Assembly: GCA_977006965.1 (NCBI GenBank) | Contig: OZ345352.1 | Coordinates: 62,001 to 126,000 of the forward strand | Direction of reading: 5' to 3' | Length of the DNA: 64,000 nucleotides | Origin: Phymatolithon calcareum | Taxonomy: Eukaryota > Rhodophyta > Florideophyceae > Hapalidiales | In this document: positions 53,330 through 63,753 of the stretch, one piece after another | Numbering within the stretch: the first letter of the stretch is position 1 | Layout of the letters: every line of letters starts with the position of its first letter | Notes under the pieces: generated by a model | Told to the model about the DNA's origin: nothing | The model's input: only the letters and a program-made list of their open reading frames with translations | The model's database searches: none | Position numbers and translations under genes: made by a program

Positions 53330-55520
53330 GTTTCCTGCTGTGACAAAATTGTGTTACAATAGGTCTGTTAATACGCCGTACATATCTGGGTCTCCATCAC
53401 CACCAAAGTATTAAATTTATCAGTTAGAAAAATACGAGCCTTTTGGGCACTTCAAATCAATTCGATTGCTCTAAGCGCAATTAGAAATCTGAGAAAGCCA
53501 TAGGACACCAAGAAAAAAGACCAGAAATCATGTATCGCTGCACGATTTTATGGGTTCGTGAAACTTTCAACATCACTGCTTCTTAGCATTCCTTGTCAGT
53601 CCTGGATAGGAAGACGGCGGGACCCAAGTGACTTACACAAAACTTGATTTGTTGAAGGACAGGAGAAGTATCGCAAAGCTTACAGAATTGTGGTGGATAA
53701 ATTGACCAGTTAGTCATACAGGGGTGCACTCTGAATGAACAGACCTGTCGTCTACGTCCTGCGTGTCCCTGCCGTTGGCGCGGCTCGGAGCCTTAATAGA
53801 ATCCGTGATTTCTCATAAGAAGCAATAGCCCTTTGATCTCGTTGGCTGATGAGTCTCCGCATTGGGACCAGGGTCCATTGCTTTGAAGAGTTGGAATTTT
53901 TAAACGCTCTCAGAAACACTCATGAGACTGCAAGGGAGGTGCGTTAGATGCGTTTGAGTTGAAAATCTCTTCGTTGCTCTTCTTGGCTTAAATCCTCGTA
54001 GACTTAGCTGTAAAAATCCTCCATCGGTGTCGGCAAAAGCATAGCTCTAGGTTTTCTCTCTTTGGCTCTTTCTTAGCTCATTCGCGGTCGTTTCGATCTT
54101 GACTTTAGTTCTACATATTCTTTTCGTTGTCTTTGTCATCCTCCTTAATTTTATTCTTGTTCGTACAGCTGTCTCTTTTTCTTTAATCACTGTTCTTGTT
54201 GCTAGCGGACAAGGGTACATACCAAAGTCTTTCTCAATAGAATCGCACTAAATCCGTCGCATCAGCCTCAACAGAATTCTTGATTGTGTGTCGTGTGTGA
54301 GATAAACTCCTTGGCAGCGTTGTAGACCATTCTGTTGGAACTCGACTTTTCGACTTGACCACCTAGTTGTGGGTATCCACCCAGGTTGAGACGGGTGCGT
54401 CGACTTTTTTGAGCATGGCGTTCCTCAATAATGTACTGAATTGCATCATCGTGTTGTAGCATTTTGCAATCGACATCATTGCGCACAGGTTTATACGCAC
54501 GCGACATATGCCTGCATGCTGGACTAGTTTGTTTCTGGCATCATTTTTTCGCAAACCAGAAACATTGAAGAGCGTTTTATCACGTAGCACATTTTCTCGT
54601 CTCTTTCACTTCTCGCCAATTCTTAATTGGCTTAAGTACGAGCTGACGGAAACCTCAACGCAGCACTGTTCTGTTGGACTTTTGGTGCTGCAAGAAATGT
54701 GTGCATCTCAACTACGACAGCTCTGGCCATACGGACCGGAGGCGTCTGGGAGATCAAAGTTACTCTCTCTTACAAAATTTTTTTTGAACATGATTCCCTT
54801 TCATCGCAGGCACAAGATCTACTGGTATGTGATTCAACCAGGGCTTACCATAGGCACAAGATGACAGGTGAGCTAAAAAGAATCATTCTTTCTATTCATC
54901 CTTGTCCTCGAAAGCTGGGTCCTGCATTATACCACGTATGCTCCCATCAAGCAGACAGTAGATAGTGACGGCATTAATCAGCCACGAAGGTAACCAATTG
55001 TTTTGTCTCAAAGCAAATCCTAAGCTTGCTTCTGACCTTTTCTGAACAACGCTAAACTGGCCATTAACATGGCTGATTCTGGATACTCTCGTCTTCCAGT
55101 GTATATCTTCCCACTACCATTCCGAAAGTGAGTAGCACAAAGATCGGCTTCGCGCGCTGACGCCGCTCATGTCGTCGACGAGGAAGGAGAGCATTGTAGT
55201 CTATCGAAGAGACTGGTAGAGTCCCTCTTCGTGTGGAGAATACAATTCTTTTGTGCTTTCTACGAGTTTATCACAGCAAGCAGGGATCTATCTTTCGCGA
55301 ATCGTAGAGCACCTTAGTAGTACAGCACATAGATCTGGTCTACTTCCTGCCGGACGACATACATACGATCGCTTCTTCTCCCACATGTAGTTTCTACGAG
55401 ATCGGACGCTCCTCATCGACAGACTCAAGGACTTCGCCATATGTATAAGCGAAGAATACTTACGCTCGTGATCTGAATTCACGATATGATACGAAGTTAT
55501 TTCCGCCATGTACGGGTTCA
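53330..55520. repeat. Segmental duplication copy B (partner 40125-41937)
   Basis: The longer partner, with about 430 bp (54070-54494) missing from copy A. Within that extra segment the minus strand reads NDVDCKMLQHDDAIQYIIEE followed by a basic stretch, the best coding-like piece of the unit. No intact gene spans the duplication. Confidence 0.65.
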
Positions 55521-55529
55521 TTAGTTTTG

Positions 55530-56360
55530 CATGACTCCTCGTTCCAATTGGTACTCTTCGTTCCGAATCCTACCAGATTGAGCGACCAAGCTCGGGAATT
55601 CTGCCCAGGGATGGAAACAATCGGATTGCAGGCTCTGAGCAATCGCAATCCGATGCTGCTGAGTGCAATTCGGACTGAAATCAATGAATGCAATCCGACG
55701 ATCTACCACGTTTAGTGAGATCAATCATTCTGGACATTATCCATGTCTATAAGCGTCTTTTCTTCTTCCTAAGCAGGAAGCCTAGCTGCGATTTTACCGA
55801 ACAGAGCTGTCTGCAATGCTTCACAGAATAAAGGCAGCTCCCAGTAGTTCTGATTGACTTTCAGAAAAGAAAAGCACGCAGCAACATGATTCCAATCATG
55901 AAGTGATCCTCCAGTCGGGTTGCAATGGAAATTGATTGCAATGTATGGCAATGGCTATTCGAATATTCTATACCTGCTTCTGCCACAAAACCATCTACCA
56001 ATCTGACATCCAGCACTTTCCTACTCCCCATATCCAATTACAGATCCCGTTCTCGGACTGCCTTTACCATCTCTACACTTTCGTTCAATCGTAGCAATCT
56101 ACACCACCCTAGCACCATCTTCAAGCAGTTTAGACCCCACAAGACCTTTCAGCCGTGCTCAGGGGAACCATTTCGTCAAAAGTTGGATACCGATGCCTCT
56201 CTCGCCGAGAGTCTTGAAGAGCTTGTTTTAATAGCCTTTTACTGTGCCCTAATCCACGTAATGAAGGATTGATTGCTGATTATGTCAGTACATACCGTGC
56301 ACTTATGGGCTACACGAGAAACTCACGATTCTCTCATTCAAAATATCTATCAGATCCTTG
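55530..56360. other. Continuation of duplicated debris
   Basis: 55530-55790 matches 49290-49610. A 115-codon plus-strand frame (55925-56272) is Ser/Thr/Phe-rich without motifs. Nothing else is visible. Confidence 0.4.
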
Positions 56361-56369
56361 CTTAGAAAA

Positions 56370-56480
56370 GGATTTGTGTGTACAATCGCCTACAGCAGCC
56401 TTCAGCGGACAGATTCTTCCGACAGAAGGTTGCGTATGGTAGCTCAGGCCCCGCTCGCTGTTATTGGACACCCAATACAG
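56370..56480 (+). repeat. LINE 3' fragment (partner 57105-57230)
   Basis: Matches 57105-57230, with shared TGTGTGTACAATCGCCT and TTCAGCGGACAG, the sequence that follows the RNase H domain there. It is a second truncated piece of the same LINE family. Confidence 0.5.
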
Positions 56481-56555
56481 CCGAAGTATTGCAGTCTCTT
56501 GTAAATGTGGCTAGCTACCAAACTGGAGCTCTAATGACATTATTTCTCTTGGATT

Positions 56556-56789
56556 CTATTCGTTCCGCTTCTTATTATTCGATTCTTGGTGCTCTGCTCT
56601 CGTGGGAGTACGGTGAAAATGGAAGCTTGCTCTTCTCTCTTGTCTTTTATCATATTTTGTATGTTTTAGGATATTATTAATCGCTACTTCTATTTGTCGC
56701 TCTTCTTCATTAGTCCACACAGTCTTCAAAACTACTCTCAGCATCGCTGGCCGCAGGAGCTGTTGGCTCTTCATATGACCCGGAGGCAT
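56556..56789 (-). pseudogene. WF..RFP family, C-terminal fragment
   Basis: The minus strand reads LKTVWTNEEERQIEVAINNI, aligned with LKKSIWTPAEEKDVGRAIDL (12.6 kb) and LRKPAWTVTEEKEVDRATDA (13.5 kb), followed by a Lys/Arg-rich tail. The WF core upstream is not recognisable. This is the fourth locus of the family in the window. Confidence 0.45.
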
Positions 56790-56825
56790 TTAGCGCCGTG
56801 CATGCGTTTCAAGCAGTAAATAGCC

Positions 56826-57290
56826 TATATCCTTAGCCTCGGCAGCACCATCAGATGGTTCACCGACAGTCGCAGTTGCTTTAATGCGCTTCACGGGCAA
56901 CCGAGAACGTTTATAGATATGATGCGTAATCTGTGGAGCAATATGGACAGGTTACTTTCAGACGAAGGTCGTATCGAGTGTGTGTGGATACCGAGCCACT
57001 GCTGAGTCGCGAAGAATGAGGTCGCTGATAGTCTGGCGCGGAGGGGTGTTTTGGAATCGGATGTGGTAGGGCATGAAACGATACCTCTCACTTCGGAAGC
57101 GCGATCTGTGTGTACAATCGCCTGCAGCAGCTTTCAGCGGACAGGGAAGCTTGCGTGTTTGGGCTCAGGCCCGTACGTTTTTATTAGATACAAGATATAG
57201 CAGAAGTATTGTAGTTGGCTCATGCACCGCCTCTTTGGATAGCTGCTCAACCTCATTGGGAGAGACCAGTAGAGGTACTCCGATATTTGA
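56826..57290 (+). pseudogene. LINE RNase H domain relic
   Basis: The plus strand reads WFTDSRSCFNALHGQPRTFI and GRIECVWIPSHC, then a TGA (57002-57004) where the family has Gly, and VAKNEVADSLARRG. This is the RNase H pattern (D-S-x-S ... W-x-P-x-H ... N-E-x-A-D-x-L-A) found at the C-terminus of some non-LTR retrotransposons. Further stops follow. It is a different fragment from the reverse transcriptase relic at 29.7 kb, and whether they belong to one family is untested. Confidence 0.75.
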
Positions 57291-57437
57291 ACAATGAGAA
57301 TTTACTCTAGGATACGTTCTGGCGTTAGATTAACGCCTTCTGCAATAATGAAAGAAGGACAGAAAACTACTTTCATAAGCGAGCTCTTTTTTCAGTTACT
57401 GTGGATCTTTTGGGAGCTTTCCAGGAAATCATTTCTC

Positions 57438-57884
57438 TCACATGCTCCGATGAAAGCTTCGTCTAAGCATGAGTAGCTCATGCACCACGGTCCTCGCCGT
57501 GGAGCACACGCGCCTTGAGTGTCTTTCTCTGTCTTTCTCAACATGAAGATCGAAATCGTGACAGGCAGCGATACAGCAGCATTGTCTGTCAAATATCACG
57601 GCGAGAGTGACACTGGTCATATTAGAGTATTTTTTGTAAACATTTTGCTCCCCTAATTCAACAAGAGAAAATACATCAGCGCACATTGAGTGACCTACGG
57701 ACACGGCTGGGTGCAGTATCAATGGAAGGTAGTATCTGATAACTAGCTTTGCCCTCCTCTTGGGCGATGCTGCCTTCAAGATTTCTGCATTTCTAACTTT
57801 TTTAACTATTTTTCGCAGAGCGCGCGAATGTCCAGCGCTCAATGTTCCATTTCGCGCACGAAAACGCGCCGCGCCCGAGGCCAT
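57438..57884 (-). CDS. Unrecognised 148-codon ORF
   Basis: Basic N-terminal third (FRARNGTLSAGHSRALRKIV, SPKRRAKLVIRYYL), a middle with MCADVFSLVELGEQNVYKKY, and a Cys/His pair (CCCIAACHDFDLH). The partner at 37.2-37.5 kb is broken on this strand, and a pyrimidine run plus CAG conserved in both copies suggests a plus-strand intron instead. The frame may therefore be fortuitous. Confidence 0.25.
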   Translation of the reverse strand: MASGAARFRARNGTLSAGHSRALRKIVKKVRNAEILKAASPKRRAKLVIRYYLPLILHPAVSVGHSMCADVFSLVELGEQNVYKKYSNMTSVTLAVIFDRQCCCIAACHDFDLHVEKDRERHSRRVCSTARTVVHELLMLRRSFHRSM

Positions 57885-57889
57885 TAAGA

Positions 57890-59000
57890 CGCGATAGCGC
57901 GTCGATCAAGCCCTCGAACGCCGTTGCGCGCAGCTGGGAACATAGTGCACCGCAATCCGCGTGCCAGTTGAAATTTTTAGTAAAAAATAGAATTCTCCAG
58001 CTCCGGGAGGGGGAGCCGAAATAAATAATGACATCGGGAGAAGAAAATATAGATGCAGAAGCTAAACATCGAAATTTGGAGCAAAAATAAGCATGGAGAA
58101 GCTAAACTTTATCTCAAGCTTGCTTTCCAGCCCAAATAGGCCATACCCCTCTCAAGACTCTGCAAACACATGTTTTTGCTTCTCTCCTTTTTTCCCCAAT
58201 CCTCATAGCTTCCGATTTTTTGCAATCTCAACTCAACAACTTTCCGGTTTCGAGGAAATGAATGATCCTGTAGCCAGGCATGGTATTATGTGATTTGAAG
58301 CCAGTTGCGCCAAGTCACTTTCTTCCATGGTGCCGACAATACGACGAAACTCTGCGGAAAAGAGTAACGCTTGTCGATGAAGAGAACAATCAGAAGTGGG
58401 ACCAGTTGACAAGAGATTGTCAACTATAAATGAGATCATAGATTGACAAAGCACAAAGAATATACACTATAAACAACATGATTCATAACATCTATACTTC
58501 TATTCAATCAATAGATGAGAAAATATATGTTTTCACCACCCACACAACTTTTTCATCAAATCATAATGCATAAAAACGTACCCGTCCACTCCAACGAAAA
58601 CATGAATCTCGCCGTCTACGTACTTTCCTATATCCCGTCCTCTTCAACTAAAGCAATGATCTCTACTTCTACGTCCCAGTCTATTACCTGTACCCACAAC
58701 TATATTATTTCAATCCACTTATCAATGACCCAGGAACGCAGGAGACTCTAAAAAGAATTAACACTTCGAGTTTATCATGTTCGTCCGAAATGCTTTCTAA
58801 AATATCACTACATGTATTTCTTCTTTTCCGTGTATGTTGTGATGTATCACCAGTGGCTCGAAGCTCGAACTCCAGAATAGATTTGTTCAAATTTAATTAG
58901 TCAATGAAAATTTGATCCCTCGTGACGAGCACTTCTTACGTCATTTGAGCTACGTAATTAATTTTGCAAGTTTACAGTCCCCCGAATCTTCCACTACTCA
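57890..59000. other. Region without a convincing gene
   Basis: Short Ser/Pro- or Asn/Ile-rich frames without motifs. Confidence 0.4.
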
Positions 59001-59012
59001 TGCTCGACGCTG

Positions 59013-59266
59013 ATTGGATAGATATATGTCGTCCACGAGTGACATATTAGTGGCGAGTATTCATTGGATAGACCATCCACTTGCGAATATCGTCACGTGT
59101 ACTGTCCGTGTTCCGAGTACCAATGAAAAGCGTCAAGATTCCACTTGTCACATCTCCGACCGATGCCAAGAGTTATTGACAAATCCACACCAGTTACATT
59201 TCGTCTCCGAATCCGTATGGAAACATATCATTGGTGCTTCGAGACTGCTTTCAGCCAATCGATTGG
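59013..59266. promoter_or_regulatory. Cluster of six CCAAT boxes
   Basis: ATTGG/CCAAT pentamers at 59013, 59063, 59120, 59230, 59255 and 59262, on both strands, within 254 bp. About 0.5 would be expected by chance at equal base frequencies. CCAAT boxes are NF-Y sites in eukaryotic promoters. No gene start is identified beside it. Confidence 0.35.
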
Positions 59267-59339
59267 TATTAAGATTCTTCTTTGAGACTCATATCAAAAC
59301 GAAAGCGAATGGAAGAGGTTAAAAATTTTCTACTTTTTT

Positions 59340-60440
59340 CAAGGAGCGCGCCGATATTGCCGCACCAAGTTCCCGTTAATGCGAAAGGAACCGCTACAAA
59401 GGTCTCATCGTCACGAGAAGATCGGTACCAACTGTGAAAATTTCATAACCATCAAGCTCGTCTAAACCAGAAATATATCAAAAATAGGATTAGATTTTTT
59501 GGCGGGCCAATTTAGAGCCCAAGTTTTCGTGTAAGTTGTCAGTTTAAATTTAGAATCCTATTTTTTACATAGTTTTGGCACGATTTCATTGTTTTTAGCG
59601 CACCAACTTGCCATCTACGCTGAGTTAAGCGTTACGCACCGATCTGTTGATCTCGCCGAGACCTTTCAAACAGTACAAAGCGCGCAGCTCTGTGCAAACG
59701 GGAAGTTGGACGACTAGAAACCGAGACCAGAAATAAAAAAAATATGATTTTAATTTTTGGCGCGCAAAATTGGCCCATATTTTTATTTTGGTACGTGTCA
59801 ATTTATATTTTGAATCGTATTTTTTATATGTTTTTGGACCGATACTACAGAGTTCGGCGTACTGACTTGCCGTACGCGCAGAGTTACGCGCTTTGTACCG
59901 TTCGAAAGCGCTCATCGAGACGAACAGGTCCGTACAAAGGGAATTGGAAGTTTGTGCGCCAAGAACCGTGGAGTGTAGCGAAAAATATATATATAATAGG
60001 AATTTTATTTTCGGGGGCCAAATTGGCGCCCACTTTTTTGGGCTTGGATGTCAATTTAAATATAGAATCCTATTTATTATATACTTTTAGGCACACTCTA
60101 CGGTTTTCAGCTCGCGAACTTCCCGTTTTGGAGTTGGTACCATTCGAAATGTCTCAGCGAGAGAAAGGAAATAGTACCAAGTGCCTAACACTTCGCAAAC
60201 TTAAAGTTTTTCAAAAAAGACACGTGGAATCCCGTGAAAAATATATAAAGAATAATATCTTACGACTGCTATTCTATCACAAATTTAGATTTCTATTTTC
60301 TTATACCTTTTGGGTACTCTGTTCGCGTTCTGGCGCACCATGTTTATGCTCGCGCACACTTTCGCAGCGGGTACAATTTGAAAAAGCGCATAAAGACGCG
60401 TCTAACTGTACCAAGCGAAAAAGTTTTCGCTAACGGCAAC
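59340..60440. repeat. Degenerate ~250-bp tandem array (about 4.5 units)
   Basis: Units begin with an A-run followed by GGCGSGCCAAATTGG-like sequence at about 59505, 59757 and 60011, then GTCAATTTA, GAATCCTATTT and TTTTGGCAC. Each ends in a GCGCACCAACTTGCC-type block. A further, more diverged unit runs 60230-60430 and a partial one starts near 59340. Spacings are about 245-257 bp and units are only moderately similar. Confidence 0.6.
59744..60433 (+). CDS. 229-codon ORF across the tandem array
   Basis: Open across two unit boundaries with a peptide period of about 82-84 residues (compare ILIFGAQNWPIFLFWYVSIY with GILFSGAKLAPTFLGLDVNL). Each unit contributes a hydrophobic stretch followed by a basic stretch. 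The homologous frame of the first array unit has stops, so coding is doubtful. It may be an AT-rich chance frame kept open by the repeat structure. No family is recognised. Confidence 0.25.
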   Translation: MILIFGAQNWPIFLFWYVSIYILNRIFYMFLDRYYRVRRTDLPYAQSYALCTVRKRSSRRTGPYKGNWKFVRQEPWSVAKNIYIIGILFSGAKLAPTFLGLDVNLNIESYLLYTFRHTLRFSARELPVLELVPFEMSQREKGNSTKCLTLRKLKVFQKRHVESREKYIKNNILRLLFYHKFRFLFSYTFWVLCSRSGAPCLCSRTLSQRVQFEKAHKDASNCTKRKSFR

Positions 60441-60540
60441 GAGTGCACCACAGTTTGCGCGCCCTGCATAATAATTATAATAAAATAAGATTGCTATCGT
60501 GCGACAGAAGGACGCGCTGTAAATTAAAACTAGTGTCGCT

Positions 60541-60750
60541 CACTGGGGGAGCTGGCGCCGAGTGGGGAGATTGGCTCCGCAAATTATTATAAAAAAACAG
60601 CTTTGGGAAGACTGGCGCCATAACCACGCTTGAAAAATCATTAAAATTTGCAAGCGTCTTTCACAGAGCCCACAAACGTGGAGCCAGTCCCCCCACTCAT
60701 TTTTATTTTCAGTTAAATTTTCGTACTTGCGCCAGTCCCCCCACCCCAAA
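60541..60750. mobile_element. MITE with GGGGGACTGGCGC inverted ends
   Basis: The left end has CTGGGGGAGCTGGCGCCGAG and then TGGGGAGATTGGCTCC. The right end, on the other strand, has GGGGGGACTGGCGC and then GAGTGGGGGGACTGGCTCC. The same two blocks in inverted orientation define about 210 bp with imperfect TIRs. It has no coding capacity and no target duplication was identified. Confidence 0.5.
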
Positions 60751-60769
60751 ATAGAATAGTAGTCAAGCT

Positions 60770-60871
60770 GGTGTCTTAATCCTATTTGCGACTTTTTTAT
60801 TTTAACATTTGATATTTCGACGAAAGTTTCTGATCGGGACGCGATATCTGTAGTATACACGTCCGGATGAG
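60770..60871. repeat. Hairpin repeat, copy 1 (diverged)
   Basis: GGTGTCTTAAT at 60770, then an inverted repeat at 60821-60841 and 60860-60871 around a loop containing GCGATATCTGTAGTATACAC. It matches the 63.3 and 63.6 kb copies in arms and loop, but arm pairing is weakened. Confidence 0.6.
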
Positions 60872-61494
60872 GAGCTCTAATCCACTTTATTTCATAAAGT
60901 ATAAATGGTTAATAATTTTAGATATGAGATGAAAATGAGATGAGGTCGACGTTCTGTCCCGAAAAAGCCATTAGTAGAAAGCAATTAACGATATTGAGAC
61001 AAAAGTGAGCTTGTTTAAGATCCATGGAGCTACTAAGTACTATTTGAAACTTTTATATTTGTAGAATCGATAGCTCACTCTTTGAGGAATGAAAATGAGT
61101 TAGATGAACTGTTTGCGTCGCTTATTGTATCCGCTTTTTCGTCTCTTGTGGTCTCATGCCTCTTCTGAGATGCATGAGCAATGATATGCTCGACTAATTG
61201 TTGGAGGATGCGAGATTTATCTGGAGTAATGTCGAACGGGAGGTTGACGGACCGCTGAAGGTGATAATGTTGTTAGCTGTGACTCGATCCACATCATATT
61301 TTTTGTTGATTGCTCGAAATTATCTATATATACTGCGCGTCTTCCTTTCTAGTGAGGGCGGTGTTCGCAATGCTCACCCAAGGATTGAAATGCAAGTAAG
61401 GCGCCATTTTTAAACGTATGTGTTTCACGGACTAGGCATTAAGGACTTTCCACTCCATCGCAAGTTTAAGTGCGAGCAGAACATAATCTAAAAC

Positions 61495-62039
61495 ATGAAG
61501 AAAACACGGCGAGGCCTTAGCCGAGGGATTTGGACCAACATTCTCAACTATGCGAACAGGACCTACATTGGGAGAACGTGTCCTATCTTAATGGAGACAG
61601 TACGGCGTCTCGAGCTCTGCGAGACGGAGAGGCGCAAGAGCGTTTGAGAGAGAAAGGGCAGAATGCGGGATGCGGGGAAGGCGTAGCGATACCCGAAAGG
61701 CAAACTATGCTCAGGACAAGTGGCCGAGCGGACCCGATACTGCTCGTCGCGGTACGCCCAAATCTGGTGAGATCCTCCTCATCTCACTTCGAGCTCGGTG
61801 TACAGCACGGTCGCGCGGGAAACAAGTCCACAGTAAGCTATGATACTAAAGCACGTCCTACGCTCCCAGGAAAAACTCATTTTCCACCTGTCGATTATTT
61901 TCGTCCAAGTGGCCCAAATTATTTTTTCGAGACAAGTGTCACGAATAGATTGGATATTTTGAGCAGTACTATGGTGCCATCCACCTGGAAGATTTTGATG
62001 GGGAAGAAGAACTCCACGTGTGTTTGGTCGAGCATATGA
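61495..62039 (+). CDS. Unrecognised ORF sharing its start with 62976-63203
   Basis: The 169-codon frame (61530-62039) begins DQHSQLCEQDLHWENVSYLN and matches GQHSHLYEQDLYCENRSYLN at 63.1 kb. Upstream, NMKKTRRGL also matches NMKKTLRGL there, but one base is missing, so this copy is frameshifted near 61525. Downstream sequence (GVAIPERQTML, PVDYFRPSGPNYF) has no counterpart in the window. The conserved segment is probably genuine coding sequence; the rest is uncertain. Confidence 0.35.
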
Positions 62040-62299
62040 TACTAATGTACGATAATTCATAACTGAACCCGTCTGCCAAAGAGCAACTGGATGAGTTTTG
62101 GGCTATTATAGCAGATTTTTCTGTAAAACCTTTTTCTTCAAACATTCCCTCGTCAAACCCTCGCACACCGTCTCTATCGCCAAGAACCTTGAAGCAAGGT
62201 CCTTCGCGCATACAATCTGTTCAAATCGCTTTTGAGAAGATAACTTCTTCTTCTCCGGTAGAGGCCGAGTTTTTGTCGTCAGTACCTATTTCCAAAGGG

Positions 62300-62703
62300 C
62301 GTCATACGCATCTCCCAAATGGTTTGCAATCACTGGATGTGCCGAAGAGCTTGGACAGCAAAATGCCCGTGGTAATGCAGGTGTGGAGTATGGAGATGGC
62401 CAAATCCCCTTACTGTGACGACGAACGATCTTGGGATCGGGGTGGGATAGCCCACGCATTTTGGACGGCGTGTCATACCCTGAAAGCCTGAGATGCGGTA
62501 CTGTCTCTGATGACTCCCAACTGGTTCGAATTAGCTGGACGTGCAGAGAAGCTTGGACGGCGAAATGCACGTGGTAATGCAGGTCTGGAAAATGAAGATG
62601 GCCGCAGCCTCTTACCGGGAAGATGAACGATCTTGGGATCGGGAAGAGGTAGCCCACGCATTCAGGACGGCGTACCATAGCCCTTAGGCCTGAGATGTGC
62701 CAC
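62300..62703. repeat. 202-bp tandem duplication
   Basis: Two diverged copies with landmarks at 62312 and 62514 (CTCCCAA) and shared GGTAATGCAGGT, ACGATCTTGGGATCGGG and AGCCCACGCATT. In one frame both read a related peptide (ARGNAGVEYGDGQ and ARGNAGLENEDGR), each ended by stops. Confidence 0.7.
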
Positions 62704-62975
62704 TGTCCCTGCTACTCCACGTGTCGCACCAGCGTGACCGGCTGTGGTGGATCTCCGACGCGTTGGGCGCGGCTATGCGCCAAGTGAGCATCGAGGTCCC
62801 ATGGGCCCGAAAATCGAGTGCAGTCGTCTCGCAGATCTGCTAAAGACGTGTTGGTGGTTCTCCAGGGTCTTACGGAGTGCGAGCTAGCGGTTCCCAGCCG
62901 CGTAAAGTACCCTGGAGTCGTGGATTCCTGTGGAAATATAGACCGTGGTGATGGCGTTGATTCCTGTATTCGACG

Positions 62976-63203
62976 GTGACCCAGCAATTAGAGGAGACCT
63001 CTCCATCCGAAAATTGTCCACCTGAGCAAAAGCTTAAGAACATGCAGAACATGGTCAAGAACATGAAGAAGACGCTGCGAGGCCTTTACCCGAAAGATGT
63101 GGGCCAACACTCTCACCTATACGAGCAGGACCTCTATTGCGAGAACAGGTCATATCTTAATGGAGACAATGCATGTCTACGCGTCTCTTCTGCTATCAAA
63201 TAG
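62976..63203 (+). CDS. Unrecognised ORF, intact copy of the EQDLY segment
   Basis: Frame open from about 62960 (no in-frame ATG before NMQNMVKNM; a GTG at 62976). It reads LEETSPSENCPPEQKLKNMQ, then MVKNMKKTLRGLYPKDVGQH and EQDLYCENRSYLNGDN. The helical KNMQNMVKNMKK stretch is amphipathic and basic. Related to 61495-61600. Function unknown. Confidence 0.3.
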   Translation: MTQQLEETSPSENCPPEQKLKNMQNMVKNMKKTLRGLYPKDVGQHSHLYEQDLYCENRSYLNGDNACLRVSSAIK

Positions 63204-63253
63204 TTCCAAACAATTAGGTTATTGTCGAATTTCATTGCCATATTGGACAACGT

Positions 63254-63371
63254 GGTGTCTTAATAGTTCTCGAAACTTTTATATTTTAATAGTCGAGATT
63301 TTATAATTCGACGAAAATTTCTCATCCGGACGCGATATTGGTAGTATATACCGTCCGGATGAGAATTTTCG
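63254..63371. repeat. Hairpin repeat, copy 2
   Basis: GGTGTCTTAAT at 63254. A near-perfect inverted repeat follows, arms 63312-63332 and 63352-63371 (core CTCATCCGGACG / CGTCCGGATGAG), around a 19-nt loop with GATATTGGTAGTATA. The only arm asymmetry is one extra T. First unit of a 291-bp tandem pair. Confidence 0.8.
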
Positions 63372-63421
63372 AAAGAATATTTCTTCCGAAAGTTTTAAAA
63401 TGTTCAAATTTTCAAAAGAGG

Positions 63422-63753
63422 ATTGGCCAATGAGAAGAGAACACTTGTCCAGTTTTCATTCGTTCATGTTCTCTCCGGGAAGCGTCATGGGCAGAAATTA
63501 TCCAATAAGATATTGACAAATGTCACTCTCTTATTGGTACATGTGGTGTCTTAATAATTCTTGAAACTTTTAAATGTTCATACTCGAAATTTTATAATCC
63601 GACGAAAATTTCTCATCCGGACGCGATATTGGTAGTATATACCGTCCGGATGAGAATTTTCGAAAGTATATTTCTTCCGAAATTTTTAAAATGTTCATAT
63701 TTTCAGAAGTGGATTGGCGAATGAAGATAGAACACTTGTCAAATTTTCATTGG
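63422..63753. promoter_or_regulatory. CCAAT-box cluster beside hairpin repeats
   Basis: ATTGG/CCAAT at 63422, 63427, 63502, 63533, 63713 and 63749, with another at 63242. The boxes fall at equivalent places in the two 291-bp units. A promoter role is an inference; the only downstream frame is the short ORF at 63714. Confidence 0.35.
63545..63662. repeat. Hairpin repeat, copy 3
   Basis: Identical organisation 291 bp downstream: GGTGTCTTAAT at 63545, arms 63603-63623 and 63643-63662, and the same loop. It is followed, as in copy 2, by an A/T-rich stretch and GATTGGC-AATGA. Confidence 0.8.
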
